Assembly (NCBI RefSeq): GCF_004027225.2
Contig: NC_044288.2
Location: 1,952,719 to 2,016,718, forward strand
Reading direction: 5' to 3'
DNA length: 64,000 nucleotides
Origin: Strigops habroptila
Taxonomy: Eukaryota > Chordata > Aves > Psittaciformes > Psittacidae
The translations under genes and the position numbers were made by a program. Shown piece after piece: positions 1 to 24,362 of this stretch; position 1 is the first letter of the stretch, and the number at the start of each line of letters is the position of its first letter. The notes beneath the pieces are model-generated. The model had not been told where the DNA came from. It saw only the letters and a program-made list of their open reading frames with translations, and searched no databases.

Positions 1-502
1 ACATGTAGGCCATTCTAACCTTCTCAAAAAAGATCCCAATAAACTGGAAAAGGGTGAGGGGAGCCATAAAGAGGAAGTAATTAAAGAAGAAAACAATGCT
101 GAAATGAGTGCAGATACACTGCCAAGTATTGCAAAATAATGAATTATTGTGTTTATAAAAACCAACATGAGAACTCAGTGCTCCAGGAATGGGTTGGTTT
201 AATGGTGGTAAATATCATCACAGTTCTGCATAAAGCTCTCCGGATTTCTGCAGTCAGTTTCAGAAAAGGTGTTCTTCTGCACTAGAAGAAGCATTTCATG
301 TCCTGTGCAGCTTTTCAGGCAGTATTCAAAGCTACAGTATAATATAAAACCAGCTCGTGGCTTCCAGAAAACTCACCTCAGCCTTTCTCAAGAAGATGGG
401 TTCTTGGGTAGGGCAGCTGGGAGCAGAAAGGGTTGTGTTCAGGGTGGTTTTGCTGGCCTGCTGCTGTGATCTGTTTGCTTGTGAAGATGTTCTCAGTGCT
501 AA

Positions 503-14299
<13,797 letters not shown>

Positions 14300-14965
14300 G
14301 AAAAGTAGAAGGTGTCAGAAGAGGAGTGACAAGAGCACAGTGCTGCTGGTGGGGACTCTTTGGGATGAAGATACTCACATAGTCTGTAACAGCGTCTCCT
14401 GAAGTGACTCGGCCATGAGTTACTGTGAAACACTTCCATTAGAACGGCCTCACAAAACTTTGGCTTGGCAGAATCTGTTGGAGCTCTCTGAAGTGTCAGT
14501 GTACACAATTTGCTACCGAGCTGGTCAGGGGCTTTTTTTGACTCTGTAAATACTTTTTGAAAGTCAAGTTTGTAGCTTGAGGATTTTTTAAGTGGGTTTG
14601 TTTGGGTTTTTTGTTGAGTTTTGTTTTCTACCTATACGTGGATTTACAATTTGGTAACTGCACAAGGCCCTCTAGAAGCTGGTGGCTACAAATAGGAGCT
14701 TAGTATAGAACTTATGTAAACTACTTTGGGTGCTTTTTTACTGTTTTGTTTTGAAGAACAGTATTTGTTGACCAATTCTATTCTTACCTGGCATTTGAGA
14801 ATTTGATGCAACTGTTTTCCCCACCAGTAACAGCAGATCACCCCCCTCCAAAATGTCCATTGGCTGCTACCCTCTATGCATCCTGTTCTAGAAAGGAGGC
14901 TGGTGTTACTAAGTGTGTGCTAAGCATACTGGGTTATTAAATACCTTCAACAAAAGAAATCATCA
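14300..14965 (+). other. KDM1A: KDM1A 3' UTR (end inferred)
   Basis: Non-coding sequence after the KDM1A stop. It is T-rich, and the first plausible poly(A) signal is ATTAAA at 14936-14941. The extent is inferred; a longer UTR cannot be excluded. Confidence 0.6.
14936..14941 (+). terminator. Candidate poly(A) signal ATTAAA of KDM1A
   Basis: This is the common variant hexamer ATTAAA, about 640 bases after the KDM1A stop. I saw no canonical AATAAA between the stop and this point. Confidence 0.45.
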
Positions 14966-16590
14966 GAATTGGGTATTTGTAAGTTTAAAAATGATTTGTA
15001 TTTGTTTCTGTAGAAATAGAGTTGCCCTGGCAGGAAGTTAGCTGAAGGACCTGATCTCTTGGCATCTGTATGCTGCATGGAAGCACTCTGTGCACCTCTT
15101 GCCTTCATTTCTCCTAGGCTGCTGAGATGATGCTGCAGCTGCCACTGCTGTGCTTCTGAAAATCCCTTTGGTTGGGCTGCTTTTCCAAATATCCAACTTT
15201 TCCCACCTTCCCCTTTCTGCAGTTTATTTCTCTCTCATCTAAGCATGGTCTCTGCTCACACTGTTTCTGTTCTCACTCCCTCTGTGATCCCATGTCTGTG
15301 CATGTGCAGTCTGTCCTTGTACCTTCTGTTCTGCCAGAGGACCAATACTTCCTTTTGTTCCATGCTCATTCCTCTAGAATTACACTACCCACACTTCTTC
15401 CTGAGAAAGATACACACACAGAGACCTGACTGCAGCCCCTGGTTGTTTATAGCTGTATTGCTTTGGCCACAGACTCTCCATCTTCTGGCATTGCTTCTAT
15501 TATTTTCTTGTGTCGTCTCCTTAGTAGCTGGAGATCATTCTTTCTCTTGACTGTGTGAACTTCTAGTTGCTTTCTCATTAGACATTGAAGTCTGAGGGGG
15601 TATCCATAGGCAGTCCTTCCGACAAGCTGTGAGAAAGGGGAGGACTCTGATGTGGTGGGCACTAGTCTGTGAAGGGGCACAGACAGGAGGTGTCAAGGAC
15701 TAAACCCATTTGAAGTGGCTGGATTTGGTGCCCTGGGGAACAAGCTTTGAACCTGAATGAGTGTGACCCTGCTCCTATTCTCTAACTTGGCAAATGTTAC
15801 TACTGGAGCCCTTTCTTGGAGGGGATACTCCTCAGCAACACTACTCATCCTTGCTTTTTCTACAGGGGACCAGAAAGACTTTGTGATGGTTAGTCAGAAA
15901 ACAGCCACTGAAGTGGGGCAGGAATTGGAGGTCCAGCAGGGCATGGAGGAGGGGTGTCTTAGGGGGTGAGTAAGAGTAAATAGGGAGTCATTTGAGACTC
16001 AAGGCTCACTTTATGTTCAGCTAAAAGCCTGTCAGCAGCACTACACAGAGAAATGCTGTTCCATGGTGAGAGATGTGACAGGCCTTTAACAATCCACTTG
16101 CCATTGGTTTGACTGAGGGGAGCTCATCTTTCACCTGGTGACCAGACTGTCCTGCTTTTCATTTGCAAAAAGACATCTGAATAATACATCTGAAATAATA
16201 TAATACACACACGGAATTTTAGGTGGGAAAGTGAGGAGCGAGAGCAATGCCCATGGCACCATTGTGGAGATCTGTGTGTGTAGAAGATGCCCAGCACCAT
16301 CTTTCTCTCCTGGCTCTTCAGCTGTGGGAGCAGGGGCCTGCAGCAGCTCCTGGCCAAGATCCGCTTCCTCAGACTCCACTATAAGGTGCGACCCCGACCG
16401 GCCTCTGGGGCCGGTGTCAAACTGGGATCATTCCTCCCTGTTTCCTTCTGGACTTGATGCTTTTACTTAAACTGATGAATATTCATCAGAATTCTTTATC
16501 CTCAGTAATATTTCTTTTAAGTGCCTATACCACTGCTCTTCCCGTGCAGAATCGAGACCGCTTTTGTAGATGGAAGGGCATTAACCCTCG
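14966..16590. other. Intergenic, no gene seen
   Basis: Between the inferred KDM1A poly(A) site and the next repeat I see no coding exon with both splice signals and family similarity. Short open frames here are unremarkable in length. It may include extended KDM1A 3' UTR. Confidence 0.5.
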
Positions 16591-16594
16591 GAGG

Positions 16595-16795
16595 GGATGG
16601 GCGGGCATTGGAACAGACTGGGAAGCCTGGGAAGGGCAGTGATGGAATCGTCGTCCCTGGCAGTGTTCACACACCGTGTAGATGATGCCCCTAGTGCCAT
16701 GGGTTAGCGGTGGACTCGGCAGTGCTGCGGTTAATGGTTAAACTTGATGATCTTAAAGTTAATTTCCAACCTGGTTGATTCTATGATCCTGTTTC
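16595..16795 (+). repeat. CR1 3' tail, sense
   Basis: Diverged sense-oriented CR1 terminus: an 'aacagactgggaagcctggg' block, then the gtggactcggcagtgctgcg and ttgatgatcttaaagttaat blocks, ending near gattctatgatcctg. It belongs to an older CR1 type than the antisense copies elsewhere in the window. Confidence 0.8.
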
Positions 16796-16799
16796 CAAA

Positions 16800-17110
16800 T
16801 CTCGGTCCCGCGGTGCTGGGGTGGGGGGAGGCGAGCGGTGTGGCGCCGGGCGCCGCTCGCTGCTGCCATCCTGTGTCCAGGGCTCGGTACTGCAGCCCGG
16901 GCTCCGCGCAGGAGCCTCGTCGCTCCCTTTGTCCCCGCTGCTGTTGGCCGGAGGTGGCGGCGCGGTCCCGCGGGCCGGTGCCGGGCGCTCGCCGCTGCCT
17001 CCCGGTGAGGAGCCGCCGCCGCCGCTCCACGTTCAGGCCCAGGGGGCCCGTGGCCGCCGCGCGGTGCGGTGGGGTTGCGTTCTGCCGGAGACGCGCCGGG
17101 TCAGGAGCCC
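16800..17110. promoter_or_regulatory. CpG island of unknown ownership
   Basis: About 300 bases very rich in G+C and CpG, flanked by ordinary sequence. It contains no TATA box and no recognisable coding exon. It could be the promoter of TMEM54 (3 kb downstream, +), of an unannotated transcript, or a relic. There is no direct evidence of use. Confidence 0.45.
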
Positions 17111-17214
17111 CCAGTGCGCTTCATTCTCCCTTAATCTCCCTTGATTAATCTCAAGCGCCTCGGAGGCTCCTGCCCCGGCATCCTGCGCCCTGCCCCTGTG
17201 CTTGTCTCTGCCTT

Positions 17215-17657
17215 TGCCCTGGTTTCAGCTGTAGGAGAGTTAATTCTCTTCCTAGGGTCTGGTGCGGTGCTGTGGTTCGGCTTTAGACTGAGAATAACGC
17301 TGGTAACACACCGATGGTTTTAGTTGTTGCTCAGTAATGCTTACGCTGATCAAGGAGTTTTCAGTCTCATGCTCTGCCAGTGAGGAGGGGCGCAAGAAGC
17401 CGGGAGGAAGCAGAGCCAGGACACCTGACCCAAACTAACCAAAGGGGTGTTCCATCCCACAGCACGTCATGCTGGGATATAAAACTGGGGGGAGTCACCC
17501 GGAGGGTCCTTAGTTCACACTGCATCTTCATTCACAGCCTCCTAATCTTTCATGAGATTGTACCTGGATGTGATTCTTCAACCTGTTTTGTTGTTATGTT
17601 TTATTGTATCTGCTGAATTGTATGTGGAAATAAAACAAACTCAGTGAGCGAGTTTCA
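17215..17657 (+). mobile_element. Solo LTR, ERVL-like (songbird type)
   Basis: The stretch matches by memory a common passerine endogenous-retrovirus LTR. It begins TGccctggtttcagctg, contains a TATA box (gatataaaactgg, about 17476), an AATAAA at 17629-17634, and ends near agtttca. No internal gag/pol sequence flanks it, so it is a solo LTR. I saw no target-site duplication, so the ends are approximate. Its presence is the best hint that the bird is a passerine. Confidence 0.7.
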
Positions 17658-20035
17658 GATAATCCTTTGCTATCCAGCCTACGATTTTGGACAGTAGCTT
17701 GAAATACATAAGACCTTCTCTCAGACTCCTCAGTTCACTTCTCATAGGCCAATCGCTAAAGTATAAATGAAATTACAGCAGAAAACTGTTGCCAGGGACT
17801 TCAGAAAGTAGGGTTTGTTTCCAAGTTCACTGTCCAGCAGTTACAAAGATGCCTCATAATGGAAAAAGCACTTATTCTGTGTTACTTTTTCCTTTTCTAG
17901 GAGGCTTCAGGTTTTTTCTGTTTTGCTTTGTTTTGCTTTAAACTATGTCCAAAGAAAATACTAGTTCATTTAAGACAACTCCCCGCAGGAGCAGACATTG
18001 ACAGCAATAGCTGTGGAAATAGTTGCATTCACTGGAAGAATCACTTTGCAAATTGCCACATTATTTCAGTCACTTGCAAAGCATCTCAGTGTGCGGAATG
18101 CTGGGGTTCATTTTTCTCTCCCGTGTTTCCAGTGCTGAAGCATGTAGACTACCTAATTTGAACCTTTGGGTAACTAATCATAGCTTTGTACCAGTAATGA
18201 TTCTGTGCACATTTAGGTGCTACTTTCTCTTTATAAACGGTTGGGCATCTTTAATTCATACAGGTACAGCAGAGAGCACTTTGCTGACATCCGACTGATC
18301 CTCACAGAGCTGCAGTGACGTGCCAGGTCACTTACATCCTCTACCATTGCAGAGTTTGTATCAGGGCAATGTAGTAACAACTGATGCCACAGCCTTGAGC
18401 TCTGAGACAGGGATTTGGGAGGCAGGATTGCTCTTCTCAATAGTAATAGACCTTGGGTATTACTACTAAAAGAAATGCTTTTCCTCTGTGAATTAGCAGC
18501 AATTAAGTGCAGATTTTCAGTGGTGGTCACCAGGTAACTCAAAACTGGTATTTGTTTGATTTGTAGCTCTGATTGTTAATTGGTAAAGTCTGTGCTCAGG
18601 TTTCAGTATTTTATTTGTATCTCAGATGGTTTTAAGGAATATGCAGCATAAATGGAAGCACAGGTTTATTTGAGGAAGGTGTGTTCTCCATCTGGTCCTT
18701 CACCGGGGCCAGGTTAACAAGTTGAGGGAGAAACTCTCAAGTAACTCTGGCGGTTTAGTCCTCCTCATCCTCATAAACCTTTCTGCTTTACGCTTCCCTC
18801 CTTGTGACCGGTCTTGGCTTTTCCACCCCTTTCCCTTTGTTGAAGGTTGATAGAAAAGACCAGGCTTCTATTCTTGCCATTTTTCTCAAAGGCATCACTG
18901 AAATGAAGTAAATTTGACCCAGGTTGGCCACAACTCTTCTTATGGGCTCTGTGTGTGCTGTGTACCTTGCTCCAGAGCCCAACCTTATCAGAGTAATCCT
19001 ATGCTGTGCAGTACATCACTGCTGTTTTACACTGGCAGTTTCTTCTTAACGTGCAATACAAGAAAGATCCACGCCTTGAGAATTTATCCTTTCCTTTGTG
19101 ACATGATTATATGTAAAACAGTGCAGAAAAGAACTTATTGTTTTTTCCCCATCTGGAGCGGAGGTGCTGAGACCTCGACTGTTGCTTGTGGCGCTTTGTG
19201 CTTTAAAAGCAAATCCGAAGGAAGCCAATGCATTCTTCAAAACTTATTCTCTTTAAAAACAAGCAGCCCAATGCTTAATTTAACATTGATATCGTTAATA
19301 TTTAACATTATGGTTTGGATTAAATGAATTGTTGTCTTTGACTGTGTCTTACAGATTTGTGTTCCTAGTAAGCATGACTAAGCCAAATTATCTATTAGCT
19401 GAACACCAGTGGTTTCAACTCATTTTATGCCTTTGTAGCTTTGCAGGGTTGTATTTTGAGGCTGAACAACTTCAAGAAACACCGGGAATTTCAAATTTAA
19501 GGTCCTCCATTTTGCTGCCTTTTAAAAATCTAAGGTGCTCCAACCATTCACCTTGAGGCCTCACACACGTGGGTGCTTGTGTTACGTTACTGGCCACGAG
19601 CAAATGAAGATGAAATTCAGAATATAATGTAGTTCACAGAGCAATTGTTTCACTGCAAGAACACGAGTGTGAACCTGCCACAGCCTGAGCACTTCGTATC
19701 ATTAAGTGTTAGTGGTGGTTGTTGCTCACTGTCCCTCTTCGGATGCATCCTGAGATGGCTGTTTTCCCGGATGTATTGCATGACAGGACCACATGCCTGT
19801 TTTGATCAACAAAATTGTGGGTTTTTTCCCTGTTAAACTTTCTTCTCTCCCTGTACTTAAAAGTCAAAAGAAAACTACCCCTACCTGCAAGCCAGCCGCA
19901 CGCCTCCCTGTCTGCTCAGTACCTTTATTGCTGGCTCCGTGGCCTTCAAAACCTTTTGCAGAGGCCGGTTGTATGCTTTCAGAGAAGGTCTGAAAGGTGC
20001 CTCACTGCGTTGCCACTTCTCTCCCCCTCCTGCAG
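17658..20035. other. Intergenic, no TMEM54 5' exons found
   Basis: This is where the first TMEM54 exons should lie. I searched the plus-strand frames for the family's first hydrophobic segments (a leading LGH...HG pattern and a VVNILSV-like segment) and found none. AT content is ordinary and no other gene is recognised. Confidence 0.5.
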
Positions 20036-20781
20036 AAGTGGTTTTCACCCTGAGCACCACCAGCAGCTGGTCCTGCTGGTCCTGCCTGCTGGCACTGGCC
20101 ATCACCATCCCGCAGCCGGGCGCTGCTGTCCCCCTGCACCGATACCGATGTCGCCTTCACCCCAGTCTCCTGCGAGTGCCCCTTTGATCCCACCCATGTC
20201 TGTGTGAGTCCTCAGTGGGTGTTTGCACCAGGGATGGGGAGGATGGGTGGGAATTGATGCCTTGTGCCACAGAATCCCAGCCTGGTTTGTGTTGGAAGGG
20301 ACCTTAAAGCTCATCCAGTTCCAACCCCTGCCACGGGCAGGGACACCTTCCACTAGAGCAGGTTGCTCCAAGCCCCTGTGTCCAACCTGGCCTTGAACAC
20401 TGCCAGGGATGGAGCATTTACCACTTCTTTGTGTGTCCCCACAGAGGTCCGCGCTGTCCCTCGGGGCTGTCTCCCTCCTGCTCGACTCGATGGAGATTGT
20501 CTTCAGCATCCGCTGCCTCCTGCTCACCCTCCGTCTCCTCCACCTTGGCTGCTGCTGCCGCAGAATGCACCAGAGGGAAGTGACTCCTGGTCCTGGGCTC
20601 AGCCCGAGCAGGGCTTGGATGGACCTGGCTGTGCTCGGGGGCTCTGGGATAGGACTAAGCCTCATTCTCATCATCCTCTGGCTCGCTGGTCTCCCTGCAG
20701 GCAGCCCCTGTGGAGAGCCCCGACCCCAGGCAGTGCCTGGGCTTGCTGAGGCTGCACAGTGGGGAAGCTGCCTGGGTCTGA
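20036..20781 (+). pseudogene. TMEM54: TMEM54, 3' exons only, frame disrupted
   Basis: TMEM54 is a small four-segment membrane protein of the KRTCAP3 family, function poorly known. Three exons are visible: 20036-20203, 20445-20579 and 20701-20781 (stop TGA 20779-20781), all bounded by AG/GT. Family marks: ALLSPCT then CECPFDPTHVC in the first (human has ALLAACT and DCPFDPT), and a hydrophobic segment ending EIVFSIRC in the second (human ENVFAVRC). The last exon ends GEAAWV. In the first exon the frame giving VFTLS...LLALAITI and the frame giving RALLSPCT differ by one base. An extra C near 20109 and a missing base near 20041 offset each other, and the direct frame meets TGA at 20051. Human has about seven more residues there. 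No 5' exons are visible. Most likely a decayed or truncated gene; assembly error in GC-rich DNA is the alternative. Confidence 0.7.
20266..20418 (-). repeat. CR1 3' tail inside TMEM54
   Basis: Antisense CR1 tail in the intron between TMEM54 exons 20036-20203 and 20445-20579, running from cagaatcccagcctggtttg to about actgccagggatggagca. It ends only some 26 bases before the next exon, beside its polypyrimidine tract. Confidence 0.92.
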
Positions 20782-21045
20782 GTGGCACCTGAGGGACAAC
20801 CCTGTGGATGTGCCCGGCCAGCCCTGCCTGTCCCAGCACCTTCACAGCCCCACACCAGGACCCCGCTGCCCCTCAACCCAGCTACTGCGTGGACATGTCC
20901 CTTAGATGCCACCAGCCACGACCCATGAGCCCATCCCCATGACTTGGCTGCACCAAGGGAAGCAACCGGGCTGGATCCAGACCTTGCAGGGACAACCATT
21001 CCCCATTGATGCCCCTTTCCCACCACTGACTGCACTGGCACAAAC

Positions 21046-21051
21046 TTTATT
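21046..21051 (-). terminator. Candidate HPCA poly(A) signal AATAAA
   Basis: TTTATT on the plus strand reads AATAAA on the minus strand, 500 bases beyond the HPCA stop. It implies a 3' UTR of about 0.5 kb, ending tail to tail with TMEM54. Confidence 0.55.
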
Positions 21052-21059
21052 CTGTAGGT

Positions 21060-21065
21060 ATTAAA
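21060..21065 (+). terminator. Candidate TMEM54 poly(A) signal ATTAAA
   Basis: This plus-strand ATTAAA lies 280 bases after the TMEM54 stop. It is the first signal-like hexamer on this strand. Confidence 0.35.
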
Positions 21066-21549
21066 AGACGAGAAGTGTGTCCCCTCCCCGCAGCCCCTGC
21101 CCTTGTGCTGGCTGTGGGGAAGGGGCTGGCTCGGCCCCATGGCCATGTCTGCATGCATGGGGGGTGCTGGGGGTCCCCAAGCCACCGTGTCTTTGTCCCC
21201 TGGGCTGTGTCCCTGCGCCTGCCAGGGATGCGGTGGTGGCTTCGCCATGAACCTTTCCCACCAGGCTGGGTTGTCCCCTTCTCCAAGCCCCTGGTGCTGG
21301 GGGGAACATCCTCGCTCAGGGCAGACCCTGCTCCATACTTCCCCCAGTTGAACCAGTGTGGGAGCCCCCTGGCCACGGGGACCGTCCCCCCCCGGGTCCC
21401 CCCTTGCCGCAGCCTCTGCTGGGCTCCAGCTCTCTCCTCATGGGGGCCGGGCAGTGGGGGGACCACAGGGGCCGGGCAGGGGGCAGTAGCCAGCCGCAGG
21501 GTCGGGGGGTGGTGTGGGGCTGTGGGAAGGCTGTGGGGGTCCGTGGGGC

Positions 21550-22690
<1,141 letters not shown>

Positions 22691-22740
22691 CGTGCTGGGA
22701 CGAGGCAGGCACCTGGCCCGGCTCCGGGGGTGCCTCTGTG
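22691..22740 (-). other. HPCA: Possible HPCA 5' UTR segment with splice acceptor
   Basis: On the minus strand a pyrimidine-rich cctcctgtag precedes position 22740, followed by 50 bases of leader before the ATG. A non-coding first exon farther upstream is therefore possible. A candidate donor (GGGCAG then gtaggagg, minus strand) lies near 23965 in the CpG-rich block. Confidence 0.4.
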
Positions 22741-22887
22741 CTACAGGAGGGGAGAGGGATGGGGCAGAGCTCCCTGGCAGCCCCCGGACACCGATGCGGC
22801 CCCTTCCATCCCCTCCATCCCCTCTGAGCCCTCAGGGCCAGCCCCAGGGACCACCCGGCAGCACCAACCCCTTCGCGTTTGCGTAAT

Positions 22888-22925
22888 GAGCCCTTATAGC
22901 TCATCTGCATCATATATAGGTGATA
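22888..22925 (-). promoter_or_regulatory. TATA-like cluster upstream of HPCA
   Basis: On the minus strand the order is CTATATATG (22911-22919), an E-box CAGATG, then GCTATAAGG (about 22893-22900) and TTACGCAAA (a C/EBP-like site), about 200 bases before the HPCA ATG. An AT-rich cluster in such GC-rich DNA suggests a core promoter. It competes with the upstream CpG-island promoter model. Confidence 0.4.
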
Positions 22926-23433
22926 CAGAGCCCGCAGCAGGAGGGGAGGGGGCCGGATTCGGCGCTGGTTGGGGCTCTGAGGCCAGCCCAGCTTTGGGGT
23001 TGGCCGGATCTGGGTCAGCTCCCCTGCAGGGAGGGTTATTTTCAGCTCCTCCACTGCTAATATTTGATGCCTCCGGCAGGCACCGGAGCCCCAGGAAGGG
23101 CTGGGGGCTGCAGGGCTCTGCTCGGGGCACCCCCGCACCCCGGGGACCCGGCGCACCCCATCCCCACCGGGGTCACCCCTGAGGAACTCGGGATGGGTGC
23201 CCCGTGTCTGGCCACGCACCCCAGCTCCCCATATTGGGGGGCTGGGGGACCCTTTACCCACTGCCCCACCCCAGCTGTGTTGTGACCCCTGTGTGGGGAG
23301 AGGGGTTTCACTGGGGGGGTTTCAGTGCCTGGAGCACCCAATGTAGGGGGGGAGCCCCAGCACCCCCAAAACCCCGTCCTTTGAAATCCCAGAGTCAAAA
23401 GGACTCCCAAGAGGAGCAGCCCAGTAGGCCTTA

Positions 23434-23451
23434 ACCCCCCCCCCCCCCCCA
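23434..23451. repeat. Homopolymer C tract
   Basis: An uninterrupted run of about 17 C. It is G-quadruplex-prone on the other strand and prone to length errors. Confidence 0.85.
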
Positions 23452-23819
23452 GTTACAAGGGGCTGGGGCCCCCTCATTGTCTCTCCATCACCCTCACCAT
23501 GGCTCCATCCCCGTTCCAGCAGCCCAAGGGAGGATCTGCAGGCTCCCACCCCACTCAGGGCTCCCCAGTTGGGGGGCACCAGCCCCACTGCTTGGGGATC
23601 TGAGCCCCCTCCCCGCTGCCTAGAGGGGACCCCGCGGGGGCTCAGGACCCCGGGAGGGGTTTGCAAGGACCCCCCAAAGCAGGCACCAGGGAAGATGCTC
23701 CCGGCGCTGGGAGGGCTGGACACGGGATTCCCCCAAACGGGGCAGCCCCGGAGAGAGGGGGATGAGGGGACACCCCCTGACGGCTCCCCCCGGGGCTGGG
23801 TTACCCGGTACCCCCGCAA

Positions 23820-24110
23820 GATGCGGCGGGGGGGGGGGGGGGTGCTCCGCACCTCCGGACGTGCCCGGGGCTGGGTCGGTGCCGTTGCCCCGGTCTCCCC
23901 GGTCCCCCAGTGCCCTCCTCTCCCGGGTCCCCCCTCCGGGTCCCCCCGTCCCCGCCGCCTCCTACCTGCCCGGGGACGAGCTGCCGCCGCCGCCGCCGCC
24001 GCGCGCCACCGCAGCCCGGGAGCGCCCGCCGGTAGTGCCCGCCGCAGCGGCGGGGGGGCACCGGGGGCACCGGCGGCAGCCCCCCCCCCCCGGGGTCCCC
24101 ACGCACACAC
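23820..24110. promoter_or_regulatory. CpG island upstream of HPCA with G runs
   Basis: Strongly CpG-rich block with CCG repeats and a run of about 14 G at 23828. On the minus strand it holds a good 5' splice site near 23965, so it may be the promoter and non-coding first exon of HPCA. This is inference from position and composition. Confidence 0.4.
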
Positions 24111-24239
24111 AGACCCACCCCCGGGCACTGCCTCACGCAGGTCCCTGCCGGGGGGCTCGGGGTGCAGCCCCTGGTCCCCCCACAGCCGGGGTCTGCGGTG
24201 AGACCCCTGTTGCACTGGAGAGGTCTGGGGGGGGCCCTG

Positions 24240-24362
24240 GGAGCACTAGAAGGTCTTAGGGCACAAGGAGCACCGGGAGCACCGGGAGCACCAGGAGCAC
24301 GGGCTGGTCTTGGGGTACTGGGAGCACTGGGACTACTGGGGGCACTGGGAGGTCTTGGGGGG
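24240..24362 (+). repeat. GC minisatellite (GGGAGCACT-like units)
   Basis: Degenerate units of about 9-12 bases of the form gggagcacc/gggagcactg, repeated roughly ten times. The type is common in avian microchromosomes. Confidence 0.8.
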
